A model generated the notes under the pieces. The model was not told the origin of the DNA. It saw only the letters and a program-made list of their open reading frames with translations, and ran no database searches. The translations under genes and the position numbers were made by a program. From NCBI GenBank assembly GCA_013316495.1, contig WSMP01000026.1, forward strand, positions 1 to 14,346: a stretch of DNA of 14,346 bases, in the 5' to 3' direction. Source of the stretch: Angelakisella sp. (lineage in GTDB: Bacteria; Bacillota; Clostridia; Oscillospirales; Ruminococcaceae). This document shows positions 1 through 5,842 of this stretch, piece by piece (the first letter of the stretch is position 1; each line of letters begins with the position of its first letter).

Positions 1-1
1 G

Positions 2-1015
2 TTCGTCATCGACTACAACAGCTTCGAGCGCAACGACCTGATGGTGTTCAGCGCCAACTACTACGAGCAGAAGCACATCTACACCGTCTGGGGCGAGAGG
101 ATGGAGCAGTTCACCGAGCGGGGCAACTGGGACCGGCTGCTGTATGTCCATGAGGACATTATGGGCAACACCCGGTACTACACCAAGGACAACGGGCAAT
201 CCTTCGCCGAGTTGGAGTATGATGTTTGGGGGGCTGTGACCAGTCCCAGCAAGCTGACGAACAACGACAACGGGAATTTTGCGGCGGCCAACTTCACAGG
301 GCATCCCTACGACACCGTTTTGGATATTTACTTCGCCGAGGCGAGGTTCTATGACGCCAATCATAGGCAGTGGATGGCCAGTGACCCCATAAAGAGCGGA
401 CTGAATTGGTATCTGTATGCGAACGGAAACCCGGCGACTTATTGGGATCCGAATGGGCTTGATACTTATGCAATTGGTGGAGAAGTCAGTGGTTCGCTAT
501 TAGGATTTAGAGGTAGTGTTGATGTTGGCATTGTTGTTGATGACCATTTCAATGTAGGCTTCTTTGTAACAGGAGCATTAGGAGGGGGAACGCCTAGCGA
601 TATTGTTTTTGAGTTTACAAGATTGTTGGATTTAGCCAGCGCTGGCGTAAGTGGCATCTTTTCCTATACTAATGCAGATACTATTAAGGATATTGCAGGT
701 AAAGGAACCTCTGTTGGTGGATCTATAAATATAGGTGAGCCAATAGGTGCATCTGTTGGTTTTGAAATTACAACAGGGTATAATAAAAATGGGCCTCCGG
801 TATATGGCTTTACTGTATCGCTTGGTGCAGAGGCAAAGCTTCCTTTTGAAATGCATGGAGTGGCTACAGAAACTTGGGTTTTCACCTATGATGATATTAG
901 TCAGACCGTTGGAAAATTTGTTTATGATCATGTAACCTCCTATTTTGTCAAAATAATATGTGAAAAGCAAAGGGAGAGAATTGAAAAGATCATTTGGGAA
1001 AAACTATGGGGGTAA
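2..1015 (+). CDS. Rhs-family protein, C-terminal part (5' partial), with unknown variable toxin-like tail
   Basis: The reading frame is open from base 2 with no start in the window, so this is the last 337 residues of a larger Rhs/YD-repeat protein. The part to about base 462 is the conserved end of the Rhs core: 'ELEYDVWG', 'ARFYDANHRQWMASDPI', then 'LYANGNPATYWDPNGL' at visible residues about 138-153. In this family the core forms a shell that ends in a cleaved variable domain. Right after 'DPNGL' the sequence changes from GC-rich to AT-rich, as expected for a swapped-in toxin tip. The 184-residue tail is rich in Gly, Ser and Val with alternating hydrophobic residues, suggesting beta structure. 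It ends in a charged helix (about 15 residues, many Glu, Lys and Arg). I recognise no nuclease, ADP-ribosyltransferase or peptidase motif in it. A membrane protein follows at once, so a membrane-active toxin is possible but is inference. Confidence 0.85.
   Translation, partial: FVIDYNSFERNDLMVFSANYYEQKHIYTVWGERMEQFTERGNWDRLLYVHEDIMGNTRYYTKDNGQSFAELEYDVWGAVTSPSKLTNNDNGNFAAANFTGHPYDTVLDIYFAEARFYDANHRQWMASDPIKSGLNWYLYANGNPATYWDPNGLDTYAIGGEVSGSLLGFRGSVDVGIVVDDHFNVGFFVTGALGGGTPSDIVFEFTRLLDLASAGVSGIFSYTNADTIKDIAGKGTSVGGSINIGEPIGASVGFEITTGYNKNGPPVYGFTVSLGAEAKLPFEMHGVATETWVFTYDDISQTVGKFVYDHVTSYFVKIICEKQRERIEKIIWEKLWG
75..462 (+). repeat. direct repeat: Rhs core segment, copy 1
   Basis: Aligns without gaps to 1621-2008 at a constant offset of 1546 bases. 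I counted about 48 differences by hand (about 88% identity). Most are third-position changes, including a run of more than 50 identical bases around 191-245. The similarity begins at the codons for 'IYTVWGE' and stops right after 'DPNGL', where the two toxin tails diverge. Confidence 0.9.
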
Positions 1016-1019
1016 TTTT

Positions 1020-1442
1020 ATGGGAAGTGAAAAAAAACACTCCTCTGTAAAAAAGTATTGGATTATTCTTGCGCTTTGGTTTTTCTTACCTATGTTCATC
1101 AAAAACATATTGAAAATCCAAATGCCATCCTCTACTCTCATGTTTGGATTTGTACCACCATATTGGCTATTTGTTATGGCAACCTTTGCCTATGAGAGAT
1201 ATGTCATAATGTCTTACTTGAAAAAAAAATATCCTCTTGAAGTGAAAGAGAGAAAAGGAAAGGCTGTTTTTTCTGAGGGGAAAAAGTTGGATTTTAATTT
1301 CCTCATGTCGTTTTCGCCTCCGAATGATAGTGAATGGAAAGCCATCCAATCAAATTTTAAGGAATACATGAATTTCGTTTCTGTTTCATTTATTGCAGTT
1401 ATATGTTTTGGTTTTATTTATGGATTACTTAATGGAAGGTGA
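1020..1442 (+). CDS. small multi-pass membrane protein, candidate immunity protein
   Basis: A 140-residue protein. The frame is open upstream to 960, but the ATG at 1020 is preferred because GGGGG at 1008-1012 sits just upstream and it starts 4 bases after the Rhs stop, which suggests translational coupling. After a basic start there are three likely membrane segments: 'WIILALWFFLPMFI', 'PPYWLFVMATFAY', and a last one near the C-terminus, 'VSFIAVICFGFIYGLL'. A Lys/Glu-rich stretch of about 65 residues lies between the second and third. I recognise no family. Its position directly behind an Rhs tail is where the cognate immunity gene normally sits, and its AT-rich composition matches the tail rather than the core. 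If it is an immunity protein, the membrane location suggests that the upstream toxin acts on the membrane. That role is inferred from position only. Confidence 0.7.
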   Translation: MGSEKKHSSVKKYWIILALWFFLPMFIKNILKIQMPSSTLMFGFVPPYWLFVMATFAYERYVIMSYLKKKYPLEVKERKGKAVFSEGKKLDFNFLMSFSPPNDSEWKAIQSNFKEYMNFVSVSFIAVICFGFIYGLLNGR

Positions 1443-1493
1443 TAAAAGTTTCTATTAAAAAACTAACGGCACTGTTTACTCCTTTGCATTAAC

Positions 1494-1541
1494 AGCAAGG
1501 CGGTGGTTTGAAATTTACAGTGGTAAAACCGCCGCCTTGCT
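1494..1541. repeat. long hairpin at the left edge of the displaced Rhs cassette
   Basis: Two 16-base arms (1494-1509 and 1526-1541) pair at 15 Watson-Crick positions plus one G-T, around a 16-base loop. The 3' side has only short A/T-rich sequence and no clean U-run, so it is not a classic intrinsic terminator on either strand, though it could still stop transcription after the membrane protein gene. It sits about 80 bases before the second Rhs core copy begins and may mark a recombination border. Confidence 0.55.
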
Positions 1542-1607
1542 AAAAACCATTTTATTTATGTCTACAATGCCCAAAACTGCCCGGAAAGCGACACGCTCAC
1601 CAGCACA

Positions 1608-2081
1608 GTGACCAACCGATACATCTACACCGTCTGGGGCGAGCGGATGGAGCAGTTTACCGAACGGGGGAACTGGGACCGCCTGCTCTATGTCCACGAG
1701 GACATCATGGGGAATACCCGGTACTACACCAAGGACAACGGGCAGTCCTTCGCCGAGTTGGAGTATGATGTTTGGGGGGCTGTGACCAGTCCCAGCAAGT
1801 TGACGAACAACGATAACGGGAATTTTGCGGCTGCCAACTTCACTGGGCATCCTTACGATACTGTTCTGGACATCTACTTCGCCGAGGCACGGTTCTATGA
1901 TGCGAAGTATAGGCAGTGGATGGCCAGCGACCCAATCAAGGAAAGTCTCAATTGGTATTGGTACGCCAATGGCAATCCGGCGACTTATTGGGACCCCACT
2001 GGACTGGAATACTACGATAAAAACGGTGCAATTATACCAGTACAATTGGATGATTTAGCCGGATATGTGGGAAATACATAA
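1608..2081 (+). pseudogene. orphan Rhs core fragment cut off by an in-frame TAA
   Basis: The frame is open from 1527, right after a stop at 1524, and the first possible start is GTG at 1608. No ribosome binding site is visible there. It encodes the same core end as the first Rhs gene ('IYTVWGERMEQFTERG', 'ARFYDAKYRQWMASDPI', 'YANGNPATYWDPTGL'), then about 24 residues of a new tail before a TAA at 2079-2081. The next ORF (M23 peptidase) starts 6 bases later in the same frame, so core and tail were very likely one continuous polypeptide that a single nonsense codon now splits. The missing N-terminal bulk of Rhs marks it as a displaced tip, a silent reserve known for Rhs loci, rather than a complete gene. 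Confidence 0.75.
1621..2008 (+). repeat. direct repeat: Rhs core segment, copy 2 (displaced tip)
   Basis: Second copy of the core segment seen at 75-462. Upstream of 1621 the two copies are unrelated: copy 2 is preceded by a different Rhs-like stretch, 'YVYNAQNCPESDTL'. This places one recombination boundary at about 1621 and the other at the core/tail junction near 2008. Confidence 0.9.
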
Positions 2082-2087
2082 GTCCAC

Positions 2088-3080
2088 ATGATTATGGATC
2101 CCCAGGGTGCGCTTTACGGTGATCTAGCTGAAATGGTTGCCGGAATAAACGGTGGTGTACGCATCGAAATTAAGCCGAAAACAGCATCCAATGGTAATGT
2201 GTATTATAAGGGTGCTTTGGGCTATGAAGCAGATACAGAACAGGGCAAAACGCACTTTGAAATTGCAGATGACCAATCTATTTGGGTGACGCATCATCGC
2301 TTGAATACCTATTTAGATTATATTGATTTTAACGATATAATCTTTGGTGAAAGCTGGAAAAAGGAAGAGGCAATTTCTTTGGGTGAAACCCCGGATTCCG
2401 ACAGGTTTTATATCCAGCTTGACTATTTCGCAAGGCTGCTCTGCTCTATAGGAAATCAGACATCAATTTGGTATGGCTATGATTTGCCTGGGTTTGATTG
2501 GATGGCTGCATCACAAAGAGCGGGAGACATCGTAGGCAATTATGGACACCAAGTTCAAAGTCTGTTTGGCGACCATGTTGCAAGTAGGCCAGAACTAAGG
2601 GGGCATTTGGGAATTGATATGGGAAATAGGGACACGTTGAAAAATGTCTATGCAGTGGCTGACGGAACGGTGAAAAAAATAGTAGAGACAACAGATCCTG
2701 AATCAAATGGCTATTCAGTTACTATTAAGCATGAGATTGATGGCCAAGTATTCTATTCCTTTTATGGGCATATGGAGATTGGCTCAACTGAACTTTTGAG
2801 GGAAGAGCAACATATTTATGCAGGAGATCAAGTAGGCATTATTGGGAACACGGGAAATTCTACTGGACCACATCTTCACTTGGCCTTCTACGTCAATAGT
2901 GAAAATCCAGATGCACACTATGAGAGAGAACTCTCTGGCTATTCCTTTACAAAACCTTTTACAAATCAAAAGTTCTTTTCTCATGAAGAAAAAGAATTGG
3001 TTTTCTTTAATCCCCCTGAAGTTATCCAAACACAAGGACAGATTATTGTTGAAACAATGAAAGAGCCTAATGAAAAGTGA
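2088..3080 (+). CDS. M23/LytM-type zinc endopeptidase domain, detached Rhs toxin tail
   Basis: A 330-residue ORF in frame with the Rhs core fragment upstream. Residues about 165-270 form an M23 (LytM/lysostaphin-like) peptidase. It has zinc ligands H173 and D177 in 'HLGID', a catalytic-type His at 228 in 'FYGHM', and 'GPHLHLAF' supplying H262 and H264. The 'GNTGNSTGPHLH' loop is typical. The family cuts peptide cross-bridges in peptidoglycan, so this would be a wall-degrading tip. Residues 1-165 are unrecognised and may be a linker or pre-toxin region. There is no signal peptide, as expected if Rhs delivers it. No convincing ribosome binding site precedes the ATG, so independent expression is doubtful. 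All catalytic residues remain, so decay is recent or the domain is kept as a silent cassette. Confidence 0.85.
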   Translation: MIMDPQGALYGDLAEMVAGINGGVRIEIKPKTASNGNVYYKGALGYEADTEQGKTHFEIADDQSIWVTHHRLNTYLDYIDFNDIIFGESWKKEEAISLGETPDSDRFYIQLDYFARLLCSIGNQTSIWYGYDLPGFDWMAASQRAGDIVGNYGHQVQSLFGDHVASRPELRGHLGIDMGNRDTLKNVYAVADGTVKKIVETTDPESNGYSVTIKHEIDGQVFYSFYGHMEIGSTELLREEQHIYAGDQVGIIGNTGNSTGPHLHLAFYVNSENPDAHYERELSGYSFTKPFTNQKFFSHEEKELVFFNPPEVIQTQGQIIVETMKEPNEK

Positions 3081-3082
3081 TC

Positions 3083-3110
3083 TTGACAAAGGGCCTCCAC
3101 AGAATATAGA
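3083..3110 (+). promoter_or_regulatory. candidate promoter of the lipoprotein gene
   Basis: TTGACA at 3083-3088 (perfect -35) and TATAGA at 3105-3110 (4 of 6 for -10), 16 bases apart. It lies in the 71-base gap before the lipoprotein ATG and would give a leader of about 35 bases. The gap also contains the perfect palindrome ATAGAAATTTCTAT (3106-3119) flanked by an imperfect GC-rich stem, which could instead act as a hairpin. Confidence 0.5.
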
Positions 3111-3151
3111 AATTTCTATGGAGCCCCTTCTTAAAGGTGTGGAGTGTTGGA

Positions 3152-3472
3152 ATGAAAAGTAAGTTTGTGATTCTATTTTCTTCATTAATAATAGCAAACA
3201 TTTTGTTCGGCTGTTTGGCCACTGATGAGTCCATAAGTTCGCAAAAAAGCTCAAAGAGTGAGGAACCCGATATTTTTCAGGAAGTGGAAAAGGAAGCTAA
3301 AGAAGAGAAGACAGTAGATTCTGAAGAGGGCAGCAAACCAGAAAATATAAATGGGCAAGTTGTTCCCGACAGACAGTATACACAGGAGGAATTGGAGGAA
3401 ATGAGACTATCTGCACTGTCAAAATCCTATCCCCCCTGGAGGTGGATATTATATCAGAAGAAAAATATATAA
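3152..3472 (+). pseudogene. lipoprotein, N-terminal part, frameshifted at a C run
   Basis: Start ATG at 3152 is chosen because GGAG at 3141-3144 is 7 bases upstream; a GTG 15 bases earlier would lie over that site. Residues 1-21 are a lipoprotein signal: basic 'MKSKF', a hydrophobic core, and a lipobox ending in 'LFGC' with Cys21. A Ser/Glu/Lys-rich spacer follows, as is usual for surface lipoproteins. The frame ends soon after 'SKSYPP', coded across a run of six C (3431-3436). One extra C would continue the frame as 'SYPPLEVDIISEEKY' straight into the next ORF, giving a 342-residue lipoprotein. It could be a real mutation, a sequencing error in a homopolymer, or slippage. Its place behind the M23 toxin tail makes it a candidate exported immunity protein. 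Confidence 0.7.
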
Positions 3473-4179
3473 ATCAGTTTTTGAGCGGGATGAAAAGCGA
3501 AGATGAAACCTTCTGTAGGCTTAGCCTGTTTTTGCACAATGTAAAAATTGGCACAGAAGTTGCAGATATAAATTATTCTTCAAATGCAATTTTTGGATCT
3601 ATAAGTGAATTAGATAATACGGTTCTTTTTTATTGTGCATTAGCAAACGCAAAGTATTTTTCTCGGGAGGATGGCGGTTCAAATGGAATAATAGAGTATT
3701 ATCTTGATAACTATGAGTGTTTTGTTCCATATGTAAATGATTATAGTGGGTATTTTAAAGAGGACATTGAAGATCAGGCGCGTTTCTTTTTTGGTAAAGA
3801 AGCTATTGTGAATCATCAACAAGTTGATAGTATATATACTTATCATGACTATGCAGGAGTATATACCCCTCCTCATATTGGTCTTGGTCTTGTATCCACT
3901 CCCTATATTCTTCGCTATGAAAAGAGAGAAAACTGCTATGATGCGGTTTTTACTTCAATGGAACATACATGGGGAGGTGAGAGCTTTCAAAACCCCGGTT
4001 CAGGTGATAAAAAGAAACAAGAAATGTCTGTAGATGAGGCAATCGAATGGTACACGGAACACGGAGCGCGGGCCAGGGTGATTTTGGAGGAGCAGGAGGA
4101 CGGGCGGCTGATTGTAAAGTCGTTGAAAATCATAAAGGAGTATACGGAATATGAACCCCTTATTAATAGAGGAAACTAA
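3442..4179 (+). pseudogene. lipoprotein, C-terminal part (other side of the frameshift)
   Basis: A 245-residue ORF starting at a GTG inside the end of the previous ORF, in another frame. The purine-rich sequence before the GTG touches it and cannot serve as a ribosome binding site, so I read this as the rest of the frameshifted lipoprotein rather than a separate gene. It is rich in Tyr, Phe and acidic residues, has no membrane segment, and contains the stretches 'YDAVFTSMEHTWGGESF' and 'SVDEAIEWYTEHGARARV'. I do not recognise the family. As an extracytoplasmic domain tethered by the lipid at Cys21, it would lie where an M23 peptidase attacks, so a protective role is plausible but unproven. 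Composition is AT-rich apart from the last 40 codons. Confidence 0.65.
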
Positions 4180-4309
4180 AGAAAAAAGGGCAGGGTAGAC
4201 TGTGGTTAGAAGTTTGTTGTTGATTGCAGTCGTTCAGAACCATGGTGGCAAATCGGTCAAAATGCCACATGGATGAAGTAATATATGATAAAGAAGGAGG
4301 AATTTACAA

Positions 4310-4810
4310 ATGACTCATGGGGAACAAAAAGGTCAAATAATTGAAACACCTTACTTAAAGGTGGAAAAGAACTGTCTGGAAATTGAAAACACCTGTATCC
4401 AACTAAGTAATATTTCACTTTTTAGTACTGCTAATCTTCCGATTCCAGATGTTAAACGGCTGATTTTTGCCTTTGTTTTAGGTCTGTTTGGTATTGGGAT
4501 TAGTGAAAGGAGTGTTTCACTAGGCCTAGCATTAATAGTGGCAGGAATTTTTTTAGCATCCCTTTGGTGTCGTGATTATGAAAAGGCAAAAACGACAAAG
4601 TGTCTGTCGATTGTTACAAACTCCGGGCGTAGTTATCCCATTCTTTTTAAAGAGAAGGAATTTATGGAGGAAGTTATGCGCGTTATGACACAAATTATGC
4701 GTAATAACTCCCGCGATGAAAGCATAACTATTGATATTGCAAACTGTACATTTAATAATTCACCTGTTACTGGGGAAGTAAGAAACATACTTGAGGTAAA
4801 TGAAACATGA
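4310..4810 (+). CDS. two-helix membrane protein resembling DUF6232, with C-terminal repeat-like motif
   Basis: A 166-residue protein with a strong AGGAGG at about 4295-4300, 9 bases before the ATG. Layout: a short domain with 'CLEIENTCIQLSNISLF' (residues 22-38), two membrane segments at about 50-63 and 69-86, then a cytosolic strand/helix part with 'CLSIVTNSGRSYPILF' (98-113) and 'FMEEVMRVMTQIM' (118-130). This order matches my memory of the DUF6232 family (function unknown); no search was possible. The C-terminal 'ITIDIANCTFNNSPVTGEVRN' segment (139-159) looks added on and recurs near the N-terminus of the next protein. The stop overlaps the next ATG (ATGA), so the two genes are translationally coupled and probably work together. 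Confidence 0.75.
   Translation: MTHGEQKGQIIETPYLKVEKNCLEIENTCIQLSNISLFSTANLPIPDVKRLIFAFVLGLFGIGISERSVSLGLALIVAGIFLASLWCRDYEKAKTTKCLSIVTNSGRSYPILFKEKEFMEEVMRVMTQIMRNNSRDESITIDIANCTFNNSPVTGEVRNILEVNET
4754..4773 (+). repeat. short direct repeat, copy 1 (coding the SPVTG motif)
   Basis: This 20-base stretch in the 3' end of the DUF6232-like gene matches 4840-4859 at 17 of 20 positions, 86 bases downstream. Both copies encode 'N-N/D-S-P-V-T-G'. The match at DNA level suggests a duplication, or a shared origin, of the motif-coding segment across the gene boundary. Confidence 0.65.
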
Positions 4811-5037
4811 CACAAATTACTATCAATAGCAGCACCCTAAACGATTCACCTGTAACTGGAACAGTAATTAACAACACAGGTTCATTTTATTCGGAAAAAC
4901 CCGAAGGTATTGCAACAGAAACAGAAGAAGGAAACACTCCTTCCCCCAAAGTCCCTCCCGTCGCAAAAGGCACCTTGGAAATTGTAAAGGATATCATTAG
5001 CGGTCTAATTAGTGGATATTTTTTAAAAAAGTTATAG
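4807..5037 (+). CDS. small protein with N-terminal SPVTG motif and C-terminal amphipathic helix
   Basis: A 76-residue protein whose ATG overlaps the previous stop by 4 bases. Residues 3-23 ('QITINSSTLNDSP' then 'VTGTVIN') repeat the end of the upstream protein. The middle (25-54) is Glu/Thr/Pro-rich and probably disordered. The last 20 residues ('LEIVKDIISGL' then 'ISGYFLKKL') form a hydrophobic or amphipathic helix ending in Lys, as in membrane-binding or short toxic peptides. I know no family for it. The layout, a short beta-prone motif plus an effector-like helix beside a partner ending in the same motif, hints at motif-mediated pairing. Function is not established. Confidence 0.65.
   Translation: MTQITINSSTLNDSPVTGTVINNTGSFYSEKPEGIATETEEGNTPSPKVPPVAKGTLEIVKDIISGLISGYFLKKL
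4840..4859 (+). repeat. short direct repeat, copy 2 (coding the SPVTG motif)
   Basis: Partner of 4754-4773, located in the first codons of the 76-residue ORF. The three differences alter two codons: one Asn to Asp change and one silent change in Val. Confidence 0.65.
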
Positions 5038-5145
5038 CATAAATTCAAATCAATCAACTGTCCATCTTGTCACATTGGAACAACTTAAAGAATCACCTAG
5101 AAGTTTGTAACCTGCCCCGGCCCGATTCCCATATCCTATAAAACC

Positions 5146-5200
5146 AACAAGCCAGCGGTGTGGAATTATCAGTTCCCATGCCGCTGGCCTGTTTTGTTGT
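5146..5200 (+). terminator. intrinsic terminator after the two-gene module
   Basis: Arms 5146-5158 and 5181-5193 pair over 13 positions with one mismatch; the 8 inner GC-rich pairs are perfect. The right arm runs into a T-rich tract (GTTTTGTTGTT). It lies about 110 bases after the stop of the 76-residue ORF and would end the island transcript. Confidence 0.65.
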
Positions 5201-5235
5201 TGCTCAATCTTCAAAATCTTCCCAAAACATTCCCC

Positions 5236-5409
5236 GATGTGGAAAAGGACCGGACCAAGACAAAATCCAGCTGCCGGACCTTGCCCCTTGTCCCACCCTT
5301 TGAGCAACTGCTGCTTCGTATGAAGGCACAGCAGGCCGAAAACTGCAAACTCTGTGGGAGTATGTATTGCCACAAGTACGACGGGTATTTGTATGTGGAC
5401 CCTGGATGA
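5236..5409 (+). pseudogene. tyrosine recombinase (integrase) remnant
   Basis: In the + frame ending at the tandem TGA codons 5407-5412, about 57 residues read like the middle of Firmicutes phage/ICE integrases: 'DRTKTKSSCRTLPLVPPFEQ', then 'LKAQQ'-like 'LRMKAQQAENCKLCGSMY' and 'GYLYVDPG'. This is the beta-hairpin carrying the catalytic Lys plus the following helix and Cys-containing loop. The first catalytic Arg, the HxxR box and the Tyr nucleophile are absent, and no start or ribosome binding site is present, so it is a dead fragment. The frame is open to 5158 but upstream codons overlap the terminator and do not look like protein. It sits between the Rhs island and a tRNA gene, where an integrase would be expected. 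Confidence 0.65.
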
Positions 5410-5500
5410 TGTCCCTCCAAATACCCTCCTAAATTGGCAATTATCTGGGGAATTTAACCCGAAACGCAGTTTTCAGGAGGGACAGCGAAGAGCATAAGAA

Positions 5501-5538
5501 AGTCCGCAAACCCGCTTGAAATCAAGAGTTTACGGACT
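5501..5538 (-). terminator. hairpin downstream of tRNA-Leu, probable terminator
   Basis: Arms 5501-5511 and 5528-5538 pair over 11 positions (one G-T on the - strand). The loop contains a further small CTTGA/TCAAG palindrome. Read on the - strand it begins 9 bases after the encoded CCA and is followed by TTTCTT, so it should end the tRNA transcript. Positions 5410-5500, between the integrase remnant and this hairpin, hold only a CCCTCCT/AGGAGGG inverted pair (about 5424-5430 and 5475-5481) and no gene. Confidence 0.6.
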
Positions 5539-5547
5539 GTCAGAAAG

Positions 5548-5634
5548 TGGTGCCGCTGACGGGGATCGAACCCGTATGAAGTCACCTTCGAGGGATTTTA
5601 AGTCCCTTGTGTATGCCAGTTCCACCACAGCGGC
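5548..5634 (-). tRNA. tRNA-Leu (anticodon UAA)
   Basis: Complete cloverleaf on the - strand: acceptor GCCGCTG/CAGCGGC, anticodon stem AGGGA/TCCCT around loop CTTAAAA (anticodon TAA, reads UUA), a long variable arm with GAAG/CTTC stem typical of type II tRNAs, T-arm ACGGG-TTCGATC-CCCGT, discriminator A and an encoded CCA. Its 3' end faces the integrase remnant and the Rhs island. Confidence 0.95.
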
Positions 5635-5656
5635 TTATCCGGGCTAATATATAAAC

Positions 5657-5685
5657 ATGATACAATACCTGGGGGGAAAAGTCAA
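5657..5685 (-). promoter_or_regulatory. promoter of tRNA-Leu
   Basis: On the - strand, TTGACT (5685-5680) and TATCAT (5662-5657) are separated by exactly 17 bases, ending 22 bases before the first base of the tRNA. Confidence 0.7.
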
Positions 5686-5723
5686 TATTTCTGCCCCCCG
5701 GCAAAGAATTCACAAATCCCGCC

Positions 5724-5752
5724 TTGCAAGGCAGAGACCTTTCCAGTATAAT
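5724..5752 (+). promoter_or_regulatory. promoter of the PTS EIIC gene
   Basis: TTGCAA (5724-5729) and a perfect TATAAT (5747-5752) with a 17-base spacer, about 90 bases before the TTG start. The leader of about 80 bases has no obvious terminator or attenuator. Confidence 0.7.
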
Positions 5753-5842
5753 AGAGGTTGTATTTGCGCTGCCTGCGCTGTTTTCGGTGGAGAAGCAGGA
5801 GGCGGCCGGCAAACGTTCTTAACTGGATAGGAGGCCGAAAAC

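Noticed and set aside
3425..3450. Programmed ribosomal frameshift at the C run
   Set aside because: The run has no canonical slippery heptamer and no evident downstream stimulatory stem; a plain deletion or sequencing error is simpler. Kept only as an alternative.
5050..5373. 107-residue - strand open frame between the island and tRNA-Leu
   Set aside because: It crosses the terminator hairpin and is antisense to the integrase remnant; no start signal or family resemblance.
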